A DNA stretch of 64,000 nt, from the NCBI RefSeq assembly GCF_028640845.1, contig NC_080539.1, positions 157,417,236 through 157,481,235 on the forward strand, given 5' to 3'. Both the position numbers and the translations under genes were made by a program. This document shows, one piece after another, positions 34,304 to 46,320 of this stretch; within the stretch, counting starts at the first letter, position 1; every line of letters starts with the position of its first letter. A model generated the notes under the pieces. The model worked only from the letters and a program-made list of their open reading frames with translations, was not told the DNA's origin and ran no database searches. The stretch is from Ahaetulla prasina (Eukaryota; Chordata; Lepidosauria; Squamata; Colubridae).

Positions 34304-34811
34304 AGACACACTGGACTATGTTCTGCAAAAGCATCTGAAGGAGAAGGGGACTCCAATCCTCTTCCCTTTCTGCCAAGACTATGCCTAACATCTCTGGTTA
34401 TCAGAGGATGCCTCATAGAGGAATAACACTGAATACACCCCAAAGTATTAAATGAAATATAACTGATGAAATAACCCCCCCCCCCACACACACACTTATG
34501 ACACCTCTGGATTCTGACAAATCATTTGGCTCTTGCTACAGAAGATCCAGGATGCTGGGTTGTGAAATATTCAATTTTCTGCATACCTGGATAATTGGCA
34601 AAATTCTGACAGAGTTAATTCCGATCACTTGCTGCGGTTGCTCTATTCTGATATTCAGCAATTCTGACATTCTCTTACTCACTTTAACATGTATTCCAGA
34701 TTCATTCAGCCCTTCAGGGCCAACACGTACTACTTTGGGCCTTTCAAAGCGCTTTCCTGTAATTAGTTGCCATCCACTGGCTTGTGTTCCTATACACACT
34801 CAGGAGTGATC

Positions 34812-34814
<3 letters not shown>
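34304..34814. other. No recognised feature
   Basis: A C tract running into CA near 34475-34496; nothing else recognised. Confidence 0.45.
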
Positions 34815-34859
<45 letters not shown>

Positions 34860-34881
34860 GCACACACACACACACACACAG
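34815..34881. repeat. (CA)n microsatellite
   Basis: CA run with two CG interruptions near 34855-34860. Confidence 0.95.
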
Positions 34882-36008
34882 ACAGTGATTTAGGATTGAT
34901 TTACACGGGCAGTTAGCCTGATAAGATTTTACACTTTACTGATAATGAGCAATCTGCCATTTCTCTATATGGAGGCATTTTCACACATCTCACAACTTCA
35001 TTACTTCAAACCCCACCCCCCACCCCCCCACCCCCCCACCCCACCCCCGCAACCCAAGAAAACAAACCAAAATGGGATAAAAAGGCAGAGTGGCTAGTTC
35101 CTGGGGAGTGCGTATGTTTGGTATGCAAAAAAGCCCAGGATTCCATCTTGGCTATCACTTCTTCAAAAGATCAGATAGCAGATAACAGGGGGGAAAAAAA
35201 CCCTTCCATTCAAAATCCAGGAAAGCTGCTGCCAGAATTGTTATTTTATCTATTTTGTTTATCTATTCCGGCCACTTTAAGAAAAAATAATGAATAATAA
35301 ATAAAACTCCTTCCCAAAGGGAACACTGGAAAACAACAAAAAATACCATTTAATATAGAAGGAGCATTTAAAGGCGGTTAAAAAGAAACAGGAGAGATGG
35401 ACAGTTTACAGAACCAACTCAAAGGTTTAATCAGATGGCAAAATGTTTGTTTGGGAGTGGCAGTCGTAGCTCTGGAATCTAATAAGGAAGAAATCTTGCA
35501 TAAAGAGATAACTCTAACATAGAAGTGAAAAGGCCCTTCAGAAGATGCTGCTCTGGAGATTGAAGACCAACATAGGGGGGGAATATATATAACATTTGAA
35601 AGCAACTTGAGTTAGGCCTGGAAACAAATTGGCTATTCTTTTAAAGTCCTCATAATATGATTCTGTTTTTTAATATTCTAGCACATGTACTAGTTAGAGT
35701 TAGAACTTGAAAATGTATGAAAAAAAAAACAAATGATGTTTTTTTTTTCTAGAAGAAGCTGCTCATCCAGTCCTCTGATATGAGAAGTTCCATTTTCTCA
35801 GAGGTCAATTTAAGTTTATTATTAAGTTTACCTCCAAGGTCCCTTCTAACATTGTTATTCTGTTATTCACTGCTCATCCAGACTATTGTACTGTATAGTA
35901 CTGTACTATACTGTATAGTATACCTATTCTGGGTAACAATGAGAAATAAAGATGGGTATTGCCAATATATTTTTGCTGAAATCTCCATTCAAATCTCTTT
36001 TGAATTTT
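34882..36008. other. No recognised feature
   Basis: A C/A-rich stretch near 35009-35049, A and T tracts near 35720-35748 and a TACTGTA-type cluster near 35884-35920. No gene recognised. Confidence 0.45.
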
Positions 36009-36545
36009 ATCAATATCAATCAATCAATCAATCAGAACAGAGCTGGAAGTGACCTTGGAGGCCTTCTAGTTCAACCCCTTGCTCAAGCAGAAGATCCTGT
36101 ACCCTTTCAGATAGTTGGCCATCCAGTCTCTTCTTAAAAACCTCCAGTGATGGAGCACCTACAACTTCTGGAGGCAAGCTGTTCCACTGGTTAATTGTCC
36201 TCACTGTTAGGCAGTTTTTCCTTAGTTCCAGGTTGCTTCTCTCCTTGATTAGTCTCCATCCATTGTTTCTTGTCTTGCCTTCTGGTCCTTCGGAAAATAA
36301 GTTGATCCCTTCAACTCAGGAGCTTTGTAGCAGCTCCTGAAATACTGCAATACTGCTATCATGTCACTCCTAGTCCTTCTTTTCTTTAGACTGGCCATAC
36401 CCAATTCCTGCAACTGTTCTTCATACGTTTTTGTCTCCAGGCCCTTAACTGTCTTAGTTGCTCTTCTTTCCACTTTTTCCAAAGTCTCAACGTTTTTTTT
36501 GTAATGTGGTGACCAAAACTGGATGCTGTGGAATATTGCATCCGT
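36009..36545 (-). mobile_element. CR1 LINE 3' end with (ATCA)n tail
   Basis: The (ATCA)n tract (36009-36034) forms the tail, then 'cagagctggaagtgaccttgg'. Reverse frames carry IQFWSPHYKKNVETLEKVERRATK and TYEEQLQELGMASLKKRRTRSD. The octamer used by MITEs in other copies is empty. Confidence 0.88.
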
Positions 36546-37630
36546 ACTATTAAAAGCCACATAGCATAATGATATGGAGACAAACATCACTATTTCCATT
36601 TTGATTGGGAGTCACCCTGATTTGTTTTAAGAGTTTATAAGTGATACAAATGGTTTAAATAAATAAGTCCAGGTCTGCCCTCTGAAACCATCTTATAACT
36701 ATGCTTCCTTGTCTCAATTTGCAATCAGCCTAGCAAAAATATGTAGTGAGGAAGCACAGCGATCTAGAAATTTTTTTCCTTTATGCCTCTTCTAACAAAA
36801 ATCAGGCAAGAGTTCCCCAAGACTTTGCCTCAAAGCCTGAACTGCTGGAAGACCTGATCCCCATGGATCTTAGCAGCAACTGCAAAAATTAACTGTGTTC
36901 AACCTGTGAACTTTTAAAACTACTCCATACCTTTCCACGCTATTGGTCTGCATAAGCCAATCACAAGCAGCTTTTCAGGCATTCTGAAGACATTATACTC
37001 TCTCCATGAACCTTTGACTGGAAATACCAGGGATTAGACCTGGGGCCATCTGCCAAACAAGTACTCTGATTCCCTATATGAGCAAGAAGAAACAAGAATG
37101 ATATGAATTGCTGCACAATGGGAAGTTTCAAAAACCAGAGCTTTTCAGAGAGAACACCCTCAAACCAGCCTCGTTGATTTAAGCTGATAAGCCCAAATTA
37201 CATATCATTTTCATAAATGCCATTTTTGCACTGATTATAGTGGAGCAGTTTCCAAACGTTTACAAACTCTCATTATTTTACAAGGCCTTGACATTTTAAT
37301 TAAATTCATCCATTCTCGGAAACAAGCACACAGGAATGGAAAATATGGGAGCAGAACGCAGATAGTTGCTCAGTACTCTTTTACGCCCACAAAAGACACA
37401 TTCACTTGCCCTGAAATCTCTGGGGGCCGGGGGGAATGGCATATTTTGTTGGTAGCATATTTCCAATTGCAATGCGGTTACTTTCATCAGGACTTGTTAA
37501 TAAACTTCTCAAGGTTATTTGGGTAGAGGCAGAATAGAGGGCCAGGCTGCCCTTTTGTTTCGTTCAGAAAGGTGATTGTCGGGTGATTACATACATGTAT
37601 TAAAGCCGCTTCCATACCATTAAAATGACT
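36546..37630. other. No recognised feature
   Basis: AT-rich sequence with no recognisable repeat or gene. Confidence 0.45.
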
Positions 37631-37633
37631 TTA

Positions 37634-38069
37634 GAATTGAATAGAATAGAATTTTTTATTGGTTGAGTGTGATTGGACACACAAGGAATTTGTCTTGGTG
37701 CATACGCTCTCAGTGTACATAAAAGAAAAGATACCTTCATCAAGAATTCTAAGGTACAACACTTAATGATAGTCACAGGTTACAAATAAGCAATCAGGAA
37801 ACAATCAATATCAATATAAATCGTAAGGATACAGGCAACAAAGTTACAGTCATACAGTCATAAGTGGAAGGAGTTGGGTGATGGGAACGATAGGAAGATT
37901 AATAGTAGTGCAGATTTAGTAAATAGTTTGACAGTGTTGAGGGAATTATTTGTTTAGCAGAGTGATGGCCTTCGGGGAAAAACTGTTCTTGTGTCTAGTT
38001 GTTCTGTTGTGCAGTGCTCTATAGCGTCGTTTTGAGGGTAGGAGTTGAAACAGTTTATGTCCTGGATGT
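37634..38069 (-). mobile_element. L2/L3-type LINE 3' end (third copy)
   Basis: Starts at the reverse-strand tail 'gaatagaatagaattttttattgg', carries the family 3' UTR ('caaggaatttgtcttggtgc') and the C-terminal coding end (reverse of SFFPEGHHSA...). The TTCTA tail is short here (about two to three units). Confidence 0.88.
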
Positions 38070-38324
38070 AAATAAATATTTTTTACAAAGTAACATGCTG
38101 TGCAAACTTCTATGTGCCCAAATAGTCCACTGCCTTCAGATGTAGTGGCTGACTATTTCATCATCTGTATGGAAGAAAAAAACCCAGTTATTGGGAAATC
38201 TTGAAATAGGAAAGGCCACCCACTATTCTTTGGGAGAGTAGTGGGTTTTCCTGCTGGCAGCCGATGCTGGGTGGAAGAGGAAACAAAATCAGGGCAGTAA
38301 GGGCAGTAAAAGCTGCCCTTAGAG

Positions 38325-38451
38325 TAGGGGTCCCCAACCTTGGCAACTTTATGACTTATGGACTTCAGCTCCCAGAATTCTTCAGCCAGCCTGAGGAATT
38401 CTGGGAGTTGAAGTCCACAAGTCTTAAAGTTCCCAAGGATGGAGACTCCAG
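38325..38451. mobile_element. Hairpin hAT-type MITE, copy B2 (127 bp)
   Basis: TAGGGGTCCCCAACCTTGG...GGAGACTCCAG with two arms of about 50 bp. Flanks CCTTAGAG (38317-38324) and CCTTAGAT (38452-38459) match at 7 of 8. Confidence 0.85.
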
Positions 38452-40020
38452 CCTTAGATGACATCTGTACAATCAAGACTTCCTTACCGAGGCAGCTTAG
38501 AGCTCAGCTCCCAGGACAGTACAAAGTATACTCAAAGAATTTTCTGCCAACAAAAAATCTTGAGGCATGTGCATTCATGGGGTTCTAAGGCAATTTAAGG
38601 TTGCAGTTTATTTTCTTTTGGAAATTAGGGTGATAGCTCTTCCTAAACAAAGGAGGAGACTTTAAAGATGACACTGTTTATCCTCAAGTGACATCTTGCA
38701 GTTGATGCATCAAAGATGAAGTGGGTTTTGAGTGCAATCTTATATCTATTTTTATTCAGAACTTCAGAACTTTTATTCGGAAAGCTTAGTTCCAAGCAAG
38801 CGCAGGAATTACCGCTAACTTTTGTATTATTTATAATCATCTTCAGTATATGGACTAAATTCCCATCCCCATCGTTTTTTGGTATATGTGCATTCTTACA
38901 AAAATCATGTAATGATTTGTGTTCAGTATCCTCTTCAGTTGGTAAAACAGGTTTTCCCACATCCCTCGGCGCTGAACGTTGCTTTGGAAATTGTTTCTTT
39001 AAACTGTGTATACTGATGAGGGATTTCTGAAGGCAACGTAGGCCGCTCTTCCGCGCCTCACAGAAAAAAGGCTCCCCAAGAGAGGCTCCGGGATTTATGC
39101 CATCCAAGCCTGAGATCTGAACAGCTTCCTTATGCCACAGTGCTTGGTTGGGAATTGTTGAGCGCAAGATGCATGGCGCCAGAGGGGCTGGTCTCCCAGG
39201 CAACAGGGGGGACGACTGTCAGTAGAGAATGCACATCCAAGGATGGGCAAAAGGGAGTAGCTCAGCCTAGGGAATGACACATTTTTTGAAAAGTCTCCCT
39301 CGATCCAAAGAAATCACTAAAGACACTGAGAGATACCATACAGATACCATAAATATATGCGAACAAAGTCCATATGTTCATTCATCACTGTTAGCTGGAA
39401 ACAACAATCCAGATAAAAAATGGGGGGGGGGATTTTTTTTAGACTACCAGAATCTATTTTAAAAAAAACCAAGACGTCTGAATAGACAATGTTTTCCCAA
39501 ATGTAGAAGCAACATATCCATCCGTCTCAGTGCTGGGGCTGCATTTTATGTAGGCACACTGCATCATCACAGTAATAATTGGCTACTAACTTACTTAGAC
39601 TAAACCAGAAAATCAATGTTGGGTATTTTCAGAATGGACTCCTAAGAGTTTGGTTTGGGAACTGAATGAAAACTTTGGTCACCTTATCTATGGTGAATAA
39701 GAAGTTAGCTTGGGGAAAGAAATTTCGAATTGATACCTGTTTTTACTTAAGAGTTTATTTGATGGTCAGCATTAAAGCTTATGAATTATTAAGCCATTCC
39801 CAGACCACCAGAGATTGGCATCACGTTTGTTTTTTTTTTGTCCTCACCGCTGCTGAGTTTCCAGAGGTCACTACAAGCTCAACTGATTAACTTTGAGCTC
39901 AGTGGCTGCGAAGACCATTTTGCCAGCATTTCCTTTGTAGCTGTGCAGTGGGGCAACTCATCCACCTTTTGGCTCCTTCCTTTCTGAAGCTGAGAAGCTA
40001 TATAATCTTACCTCCCTTCC
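38452..40020. other. No recognised feature
   Basis: A 186-codon reverse frame (38643-39203) and a 104-codon forward frame overlap here. Neither shows a recognisable domain, and their composition looks like chance reading. I do not call a gene. Confidence 0.4.
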
Positions 40021-40028
40021 CCCCCCCC

Positions 40029-40030
<2 letters not shown>

Positions 40031-40070
<40 letters not shown>
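40031..40070. repeat. (GT)n microsatellite preceded by a C tract
   Basis: C run at 40020-40030, then GT dinucleotides. Confidence 0.95.
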
Positions 40071-40967
40071 TTGCAGAGGTGTCATTGTCATTCTCCTCAC
40101 ATAGACTTCAGGGCTTTTCCTCCCTCCCTGAAAAGGCAATAAAATGAAGAAATGTCAAGGATGCGATTGCTCTACTCACCTTTTAGCAAACTGGATGACT
40201 TTCTTTCTCTCCCTTTTTTACAACCTTCCTGGGGAAGAATCAGTAGAGGACAAATGTACATTGGTGTATAACTACTACTGAAGCAAGAAAACACCTTTTT
40301 TGGTTGTGAGAAAGCACCCTTATATACTGAATTGCAAACTACCTCAGGTATAAGGTAGCAATACACCCATTTCCTATAAAAGCAATTATTAACTTTTTAC
40401 TTTATGTTTCTTAAAATGTATGGGGATACACAATGCAGGAAAGACATAAAATGGACTTCAAACCCATTCTCTGGAATGGAAGTAGAAACTTCAGTGCAGC
40501 TGGGATTTTTTTTTCCCCCTTGAAGTTTGATTCTGAATTTACTCCCCATTCAAGGAGAATAGATGCACCTTTCAGATCTTCCTGAGAATAAAAATGGTAG
40601 GTATGCAACAACAGGCCAAGCTGGCACCTACAACATTGTATGATTGCTGCTTTATGGAGGGATCTAGAGTTATCACTGCAGGGATAGCATTGCTATGTAG
40701 CACCATTTCACAACTTGGATGTCCTTCAGATATATCTTCAGTTCCCCAAAAATCCCCAACCAGCATGGCCACTGCTAAGAATTCTCATCACTGAAGGAAA
40801 TACAATAGTAGGACATTGAGATTGGAGAAAGATGCTGTTGAATATATTGATATCTTTTAAACTAGGCAGAAGGTAATAAATAAGCTATTAGGAAGATTTG
40901 TGAAATGATTTAGTTCGTATACAGCTGCAAAAATTATTTTAATCTTTCTTTTTTTTTCTTTTTTCTT
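40071..40967. other. No recognised feature
   Basis: No recognisable repeat or gene. Confidence 0.45.
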
Positions 40968-40969
40968 TT

Positions 40970-41007
40970 ATTTCTTCCTTCCTTCCTTCCTTCCTTTCCT
41001 TCCTTCC
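40970..41007. repeat. (TTCC)n microsatellite
   Basis: TTCC units after a T-rich stretch. Confidence 0.9.
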
Positions 41008-42077
41008 AGCTGAAAGTAGCCTGCATTATGAATCTTATTGATCTCTTCCCTCTGAAAAGAGGCCTCAAAGAAGATTAGTAGTCTAATCTTTATGTCTAGG
41101 GAATAATTATGGATGTCAAAAAATGAGCTTTTGCTGGCCATCTGTCAAACGCAGACTGGAGTATCCAGTCAGATTTAGAATTGTCACTGCTGATCACACG
41201 TAGAGAGCAAATTCCACATGCTACCGTTCTATAGAAGGAACACAGTAGTAGTTATACGCAATGCTAGACATTAAAGCTGAAAAACGGAAACTAAAGCAAA
41301 TGAGGATTACTCTATTCTAAAGCCTATAATATGGCCTTAATGTTAATACAAATGGTATAAGCATAATAACATAAATTAACTATTGCTTGCATTGAAATGC
41401 TGTCTTATTTATTCTATTGTGGATGTAAAGGGAACATTTATATAATTGCCCATCTAATCAGTGGAATGGGGGGCAGGATTAAAGATGATAAGCAAACAAA
41501 ATCAGTTTAAAGAGGAGCCTATAAAAATCACCCTGACTATATACCAAGAATATACACGCTGGATTCCATTACTATCCCAGCCCCAGGTTTTCAAGGCCTT
41601 CCAGAACAGGATCAAGGCCATCTGAATCCTCAGGGGGACAGTTGCTTCATAAGGCAGGCACTATGACAGAGAAAGCACACTTTGATCTCTGTAATCCCTC
41701 AGGTAACACAAATGGAAATGGGCACTTTAAAACAAATGTCCCTCAAAATACTCTAAAAGGGTATAGCTGGTGCAGAATTGGGAATACATCATCCTATTGC
41801 CAGTTCCCAATTTTAAAAATTGAACGGTTGTGTCCTGTTACTAGCTAAAGTTTTCAAGTCAGCTTCGAAGGCCATCCATATGCCATATGTTCTTTTTCCC
41901 CCCTCAGTTTTTTATGTTTTTATGTTTTTACAAACATATCAATGAGTGAAGAGTGTGGCACCTGAGTGTCTTACATTTTAGTACAAATAAAATAATATTC
42001 ATCATATTTACCACATTTGACAAGCTTATATAATCCTGGTAATAGTACACGAATTTATGTTAAGTTATAATCTTACA
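41008..42077. other. No recognised feature
   Basis: No recognisable repeat or gene. Confidence 0.45.
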
Positions 42078-42329
42078 TTATTTAGTTATTCAATATTTCA
42101 ATATGTTACTATTATGCCAATCACCATATTATTCAAGCATACTTGATAATACCATCATTGAAGTTCTGATTTCCCCTCTTATTATTACTTCACCTTATTA
42201 TAGTCTTCAATTATTTAGTTATCCAATATTTCAATAGATTTTCATGCCAATCACCATATTATTCAAGCATACTTGACAATACCTTTGTTCCAATTCTGAT
42301 TTCCCCTCTTGTTATTATTTCACCTTATT

Positions 42330-42333
<4 letters not shown>
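42078..42333. repeat. Tandem duplication, two units of about 133 bp
   Basis: Unit 1 begins TTATTTAGTTATTCAATATT at 42078 and unit 2 begins TTATTTAGTTATCCAATATT at 42211. The units share 'atgccaatcaccatattatt' and 'ctgatttcccctctt' in the same order, with scattered substitutions. Confidence 0.85.
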
Positions 42334-42334
<1 letters not shown>

Positions 42335-42360
<26 letters not shown>

Positions 42361-42362
42361 TA
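42335..42362. repeat. (TA)n array abutting a Penelope end
   Basis: TA dinucleotides with one C interruption, directly left of the PLE terminus. Confidence 0.9.
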
Positions 42363-42492
42363 TGTAGGTCTTGGCATATTCGGGTCTTTTCCCGTGTAAG
42401 ATTGAGAGTATCTTGGCGACGTTTCGACGAGGTCTCACTCATCCTCTTCAGGCTGGTGCTTTCGGCTTCGTGCTTCTATGAGCTTTTGCTTC
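42363..42492 (-). mobile_element. Penelope-like element, terminal fragment
   Basis: On the reverse strand it matches the terminal part of 3501-3640: 'gaagcacgaagcc...gcctgaagagg', 'cgtcgaaacgtcgccaag' and the end 'gaatatgccaagacctac'. No coding sequence remains. It joins a remnant of another element at 42493. Confidence 0.8.
42403..42476 (-). ncRNA. Hammerhead-ribozyme-like motif in PLE terminus (copy 3)
   Basis: Reverse strand: CTGAAGA (42445-42451), stem II GATGAG paired with CTCGTC (all six pairs kept, one as G:U), GAAA (42422-42425), then CGTC. Compared with copy 1 (GACGAA with TTCGTC), the outer A:U pair became G:C on both sides, a compensatory change. Confidence 0.65.
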
Positions 42493-42553
42493 CAATGTTG
42501 TAACTTTGAACGGTCACTAAATGAACTGTTGTTAGTAAAGGACTACGTGTAAT
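42493..42553 (+). mobile_element. Right-end remnant of the AGTCCTCGACTTACGACC family
   Basis: 'Ttgtaactttgaacggtcactaaatgaac...aaaggactacgtgt' is the right terminal part of this family, as at 61005-61070. Confidence 0.6.
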
Positions 42554-42638
42554 CCAAGCAGCCCCTGTACAATCCGTGAGCCTTGTGGAATAATAGATGT
42601 TATGGGTCTTCTCGGAGGCCTTCTTTATCTCATAAGAC

Positions 42639-43011
42639 CAGGAGTGGACTTCAAAGATTTTGGCAAAGGGTTCTCTGCCCGGTTGCTGGGTGAGCATGGC
42701 CATGGTGGCATGGCCTAGTTAGCCTCCTGCACCACGGTATTTTCACCCTCCCTAGGCTCCGGAGGTTTTCTTTGAGCCTCCAGGAGGGTGAAAATGGTCT
42801 CCCCAGTAGGACTGTTTTTCTCCCTCCCCAAGCCTCCGTGTGCACCCTGCACTTACCTGCATCCAAAACGGGCTGCGCGGGGACTCCTGGGAGAGGCAGG
42901 GCAGGGTGGACGGGGCCAGCCAGGAGTGGGATTTGCGGGTTCTCCGAACTGCACAGAATCTTAGCTAGAAGTTCTCCCGAACCCCTGCGAACCCCCAGCA
43001 GCCCAACCCCG
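42639..43011. mobile_element. CAGTGGTGGG hAT-type MITE, copy A6 (373 bp, GC-rich interior)
   Basis: The left end is CAGGAGTGGACTTC and the right end CAGCCCAACCCCG, with a perfect 8-bp duplication CATAAGAC (42631-42638 and 43012-43019). The right third has the usual 'gggttctccgaactgcac' text. The middle is a GC-rich stretch not seen in other copies. The 98-128-codon frames inside are not genes. Confidence 0.8.
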
Positions 43012-43019
43012 CATAAGAC

Positions 43020-44628
43020 ACAATGTCCCAAAACCACATACCCTATCCTGTCAGCTGTCCCACAGTAGGAACATCCAGTATGTATTTCCTCAGAGATAAT
43101 ACAACATGGGTCAAATCTAGGGAGGAAAGAGAGTTATCATGATACCTAGTCTTTAAGACCAGATAAAGGTGATAACTTTGAATAGTGATAGCTTTAAAGG
43201 TGATAACTTGGATTTGGTTTTCAGAAACAAACCAGTAATAGCCACTGCGGATTGGTGTAACAACTGCTGAATCAGCTACTCTTACTTAGGACATGAGACA
43301 CTTCATTTTAAATCAATAGAAGCTTTCAAATTCTCTTCAAAAGCAGCTCCATAATAGAAAAGTGAATTATGTTCCTCCAGTAAGATACTAAAACACACCG
43401 TTTAATACACTGGTTTATTTTTTTAGTTGCACATTCATATTTGAGGAATGAGAGGTAGGCTATCTTGCCATGATATAAATGGCACACTGTTTCAACGGTG
43501 ATAGAAGAAAAATTGTTGCAGAGATTTTTTTTTCTACCTAGCCTCTCTCTCCCTCCCATGGAAATTGATTCCCCTGTAGCAGGCTAAGCAGAACATCTCT
43601 TTCTTAGAATAAATTCTCATCTTTATTTAAAAAGAATAATTGTAATGCATTTATTAAAAAAAAAAAAACTCCAGAAGGAACGATGGGTCATTGGCCACAC
43701 CTGAAGGCAAAGTTTATAGCTTCATTTCTAAAACAACCAGATTTCTATTTTATAATTTACATGATCTCTGCATGTTGGAAATCTTTTATCTGCCTGAATA
43801 AGTTGATGAGCATTATCTATAGCTGCAAAACAAGCCCTAAGAACCAAACCTGATATCGTATTCTATGTTTTAGCATATGCTTTAGCATATGTTTAGCATA
43901 CAGAAAGGAGTATTTAATTTTTTTTAAAAAAAAATATCCAATTCTGATCTATATATAAATTTATCAGTGAGCTCTTTGAAAACCTTGCCTTTCCCATTTG
44001 GAAATGTTATTTAAATGATTTGAAAAGCCTGTTTCAGCCAAAAATAATCTTTAGAAACTTCCTATCCTTTCATGCAGGTAAATCATAGATAATTTTACGG
44101 GACCTTTAGAATGCAAGTCCAATGCTTTCATCTTCATAACCTCATAATTAACTTTCCATTGTGTGATCTCCTCAGGTTACAGCTCCTGATTAAAAGGTGA
44201 AAGGTTGAGGCAAAAAGTGAAGGGCAGGGAATTCCTTGATGCTTTCCCTTTTAAAGGCACTTCCTTTAGAGCAGGTATGATAAATACTAAGCCTTATTCA
44301 TGTTACAGGCCTGAATTAGTGCCATATGATGAGGAATTCCAATTCAAAGAGAAGGCAGGATCTGATTAAAGGAACACTTAAAAACATGCATATGCAGATG
44401 GAGAGAGGGGAAAAGTGAAATGGAAAAATGGTGGAAGTCGATGCCCTCATTACATTTTCAGTAAATAAGAAATGCTGGGGGGGAGGGTTGGGGGGGGGAG
44501 GGGAGCAAAGAAAAGACAATTGTTCCCTTAATCCCAAATTCAAGAATTAGTTTGATCTGGTTTCTGGCATGTACCTAGAGGTATGCCTCCCTCTATGAGG
44601 GAAATGGGCAGTTAAGAAGTTTGAGATA
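43020..44628. other. No recognised feature
   Basis: G tracts near 44477-44505 and A tracts near 43656 and 43926; no recognisable repeat or gene. Confidence 0.45.
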
Positions 44629-44720
44629 TCTCTCTCTCCCTCCCTCCCTCCCTCCCTTTCTCTCTCTCTCTCCTCCTCCTCCCTCCCCCCTCCCTCTCTC
44701 CATCTCTCTCTCTCTCCAAG
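44629..44720. repeat. (TC)n/(TCCC)n polypyrimidine tract
   Basis: About 90 bp of almost pure C and T on the plus strand. Confidence 0.92.
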
Positions 44721-45332
44721 GGAAGACTTAACTGGGTGAAAGAGGGTGTTTTTGTTTCCAGGTCCTCAAAATGGACTGGCCGTCTCCCATTACTTTAAGA
44801 CCAATAGGAAACAATTTTCATGAAGCCTTTCTGCTTTGTTAGCAATATGGGACAATCCATGCTGAATTTAAAGTGTTGTCAGCCACAGTAAAGTTAGCAA
44901 GTTTCAAACTTTTTGGCATTTCTTCAAAAGAGTAGGTTGGTGTCATGGACCATGGTCCAATTCAGAAGTCAATATATAAAAGGTTCAGCTTTATATGAAA
45001 GGTACAAGTGATTTTCTTGATTCTCATTTAATATGAAAAAAGTTAAGTTTGAAATAAATCTACTTTTGTATATTAATACAGATTATAGTTTTTGTAATCC
45101 ACTCATACCTTCTTCAAGATACTTGCTTGAATTTTGTAAAATGTCTTCTCAGACAATATCTAAAATAATGATTCTGTGTTGGTCATTGAAGACTACACAG
45201 TCTGAAAAATAGAACCAATTTTTTTTTTTTGTTTGGAAAGACTAGAGGAAAATGAATAAAGCAATAAATAATGGGTTGAGAATGTTGTCTTATACTGTCA
45301 TCTCTTCCAATAGTGGTCAAAGCAAAATATGA
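44721..45332. other. No recognised feature
   Basis: No recognisable repeat or gene. Confidence 0.45.
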
Positions 45333-45340
45333 GGGTGGCA

Positions 45341-46312
45341 CAGTGGTGGGTTTCTACCGGTTCGCACCGGTTCAGGCAAACCGGTAGCGATAATTTGGTC
45401 TGGTTTGCTGAATCAATAGCTGGCTGGCCACATCCCCAAACTGGAAGCCCGGTTGCTGCTTGCTTGCCCCGCCTGGGAAGTGGCTGGCAAAGAGGCGGCG
45501 TCTAGGAGGCTTCTCGTATCAAAAAAGAAAAAGCCCCCTAAAAACTCCCAGAGGTCGCTGAAAAAGCTGCTACCATCGCATCCCGTTGCCTGCTGCTTCA
45601 CACTCGGACTGACGCATCCTATTGCCTGCTGCGTCAGTCCGAGTGTGCGTGGCTGGTGTGAAGAATAGGGCGGCAACAGCAGCAGCTTTTTTGACGACCA
45701 CTGGTAGTTTTCACAGCCTGAGAAAACAGGCTGCCGCCTGTTTGAGAGCTGCTTTGTGGCTGCAGCTCCTGCTTTGCGGGAGGCTTCTTGCAGTCACACC
45801 AAAAAGCTCTCTTTTTTGATGCGACTGTGAGAAGCCTCCCAGCCGCTGCTTCTTTGCCAGCCACTTCCCAGCAGCAGTGGCTGGCTGGAGGCTGCCGAAA
45901 ACTATCAGAGGTAAGTTTGCCTTCCGGATTCCGGACCAGCTGCCATGGGAGGTAGGTAAGCAGCCCGAAGAAAGAGGTGGGGGGGGGAAGGAAGTGGTAC
46001 TAGGGCCGGGGCTGCTGAAGGAGGGGCAATAGGGTGACATGTGTGACTGGTGAAGGGAGAGCAGGGTGGCATGCAGGAGGAGGCCTTTGAAAAATTAAGC
46101 CAGGCCTGGGCAGAAAATAAGTAGATAGGTAAAAATTCAAAAAAATTTCCTAACTTTTTCTGTGGGCATGGCTAGGTGGGGAGGTCATGTGACTGAGTGG
46201 CCATGGCCGTGAGTGACGTCAAGTTGGCCAAGCCCACTCAGTCACATGGCCACCAAGCCACACCCACCAAGCAAGCAGAACCAGTAGTAAAAAAATTTGA
46301 AACCCACCATTG
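45341..46312. mobile_element. CAGTGGTGGG hAT-type element, copy A7 (972 bp, internal inverted repeats)
   Basis: CAGTGGTGGGTTTC...GAAACCCACCATTG, flanked by GGGTGGCA (45333-45340) and GGGTTGCA (46313-46320), 7 of 8. The interior contains long imperfect inverted repeats: 'gaagtggctggcaaagag' near 45477 against 'cttctttgccagccacttcc' near 45849, and 'cactcggactgacgcatcc' near 45601 against 'gcgtcagtccgagtgtg' near 45631. No transposase found; the several 60-109-codon frames are not genes. Confidence 0.8.
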
Positions 46313-46320
46313 GGGTTGCA

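Noticed and set aside
38643..39203. A 186-codon open frame on the reverse strand
   Set aside because: It has no recognisable domain or repeat-protein motif and overlaps another open frame on the opposite strand. Chance open frames of this size are expected in 64 kb of vertebrate DNA.
45341..46312. A possible transposase gene in the 972-bp hAT element
   Set aside because: No frame longer than about 109 codons, and none shows hAT motifs; the interior is inverted repeats.
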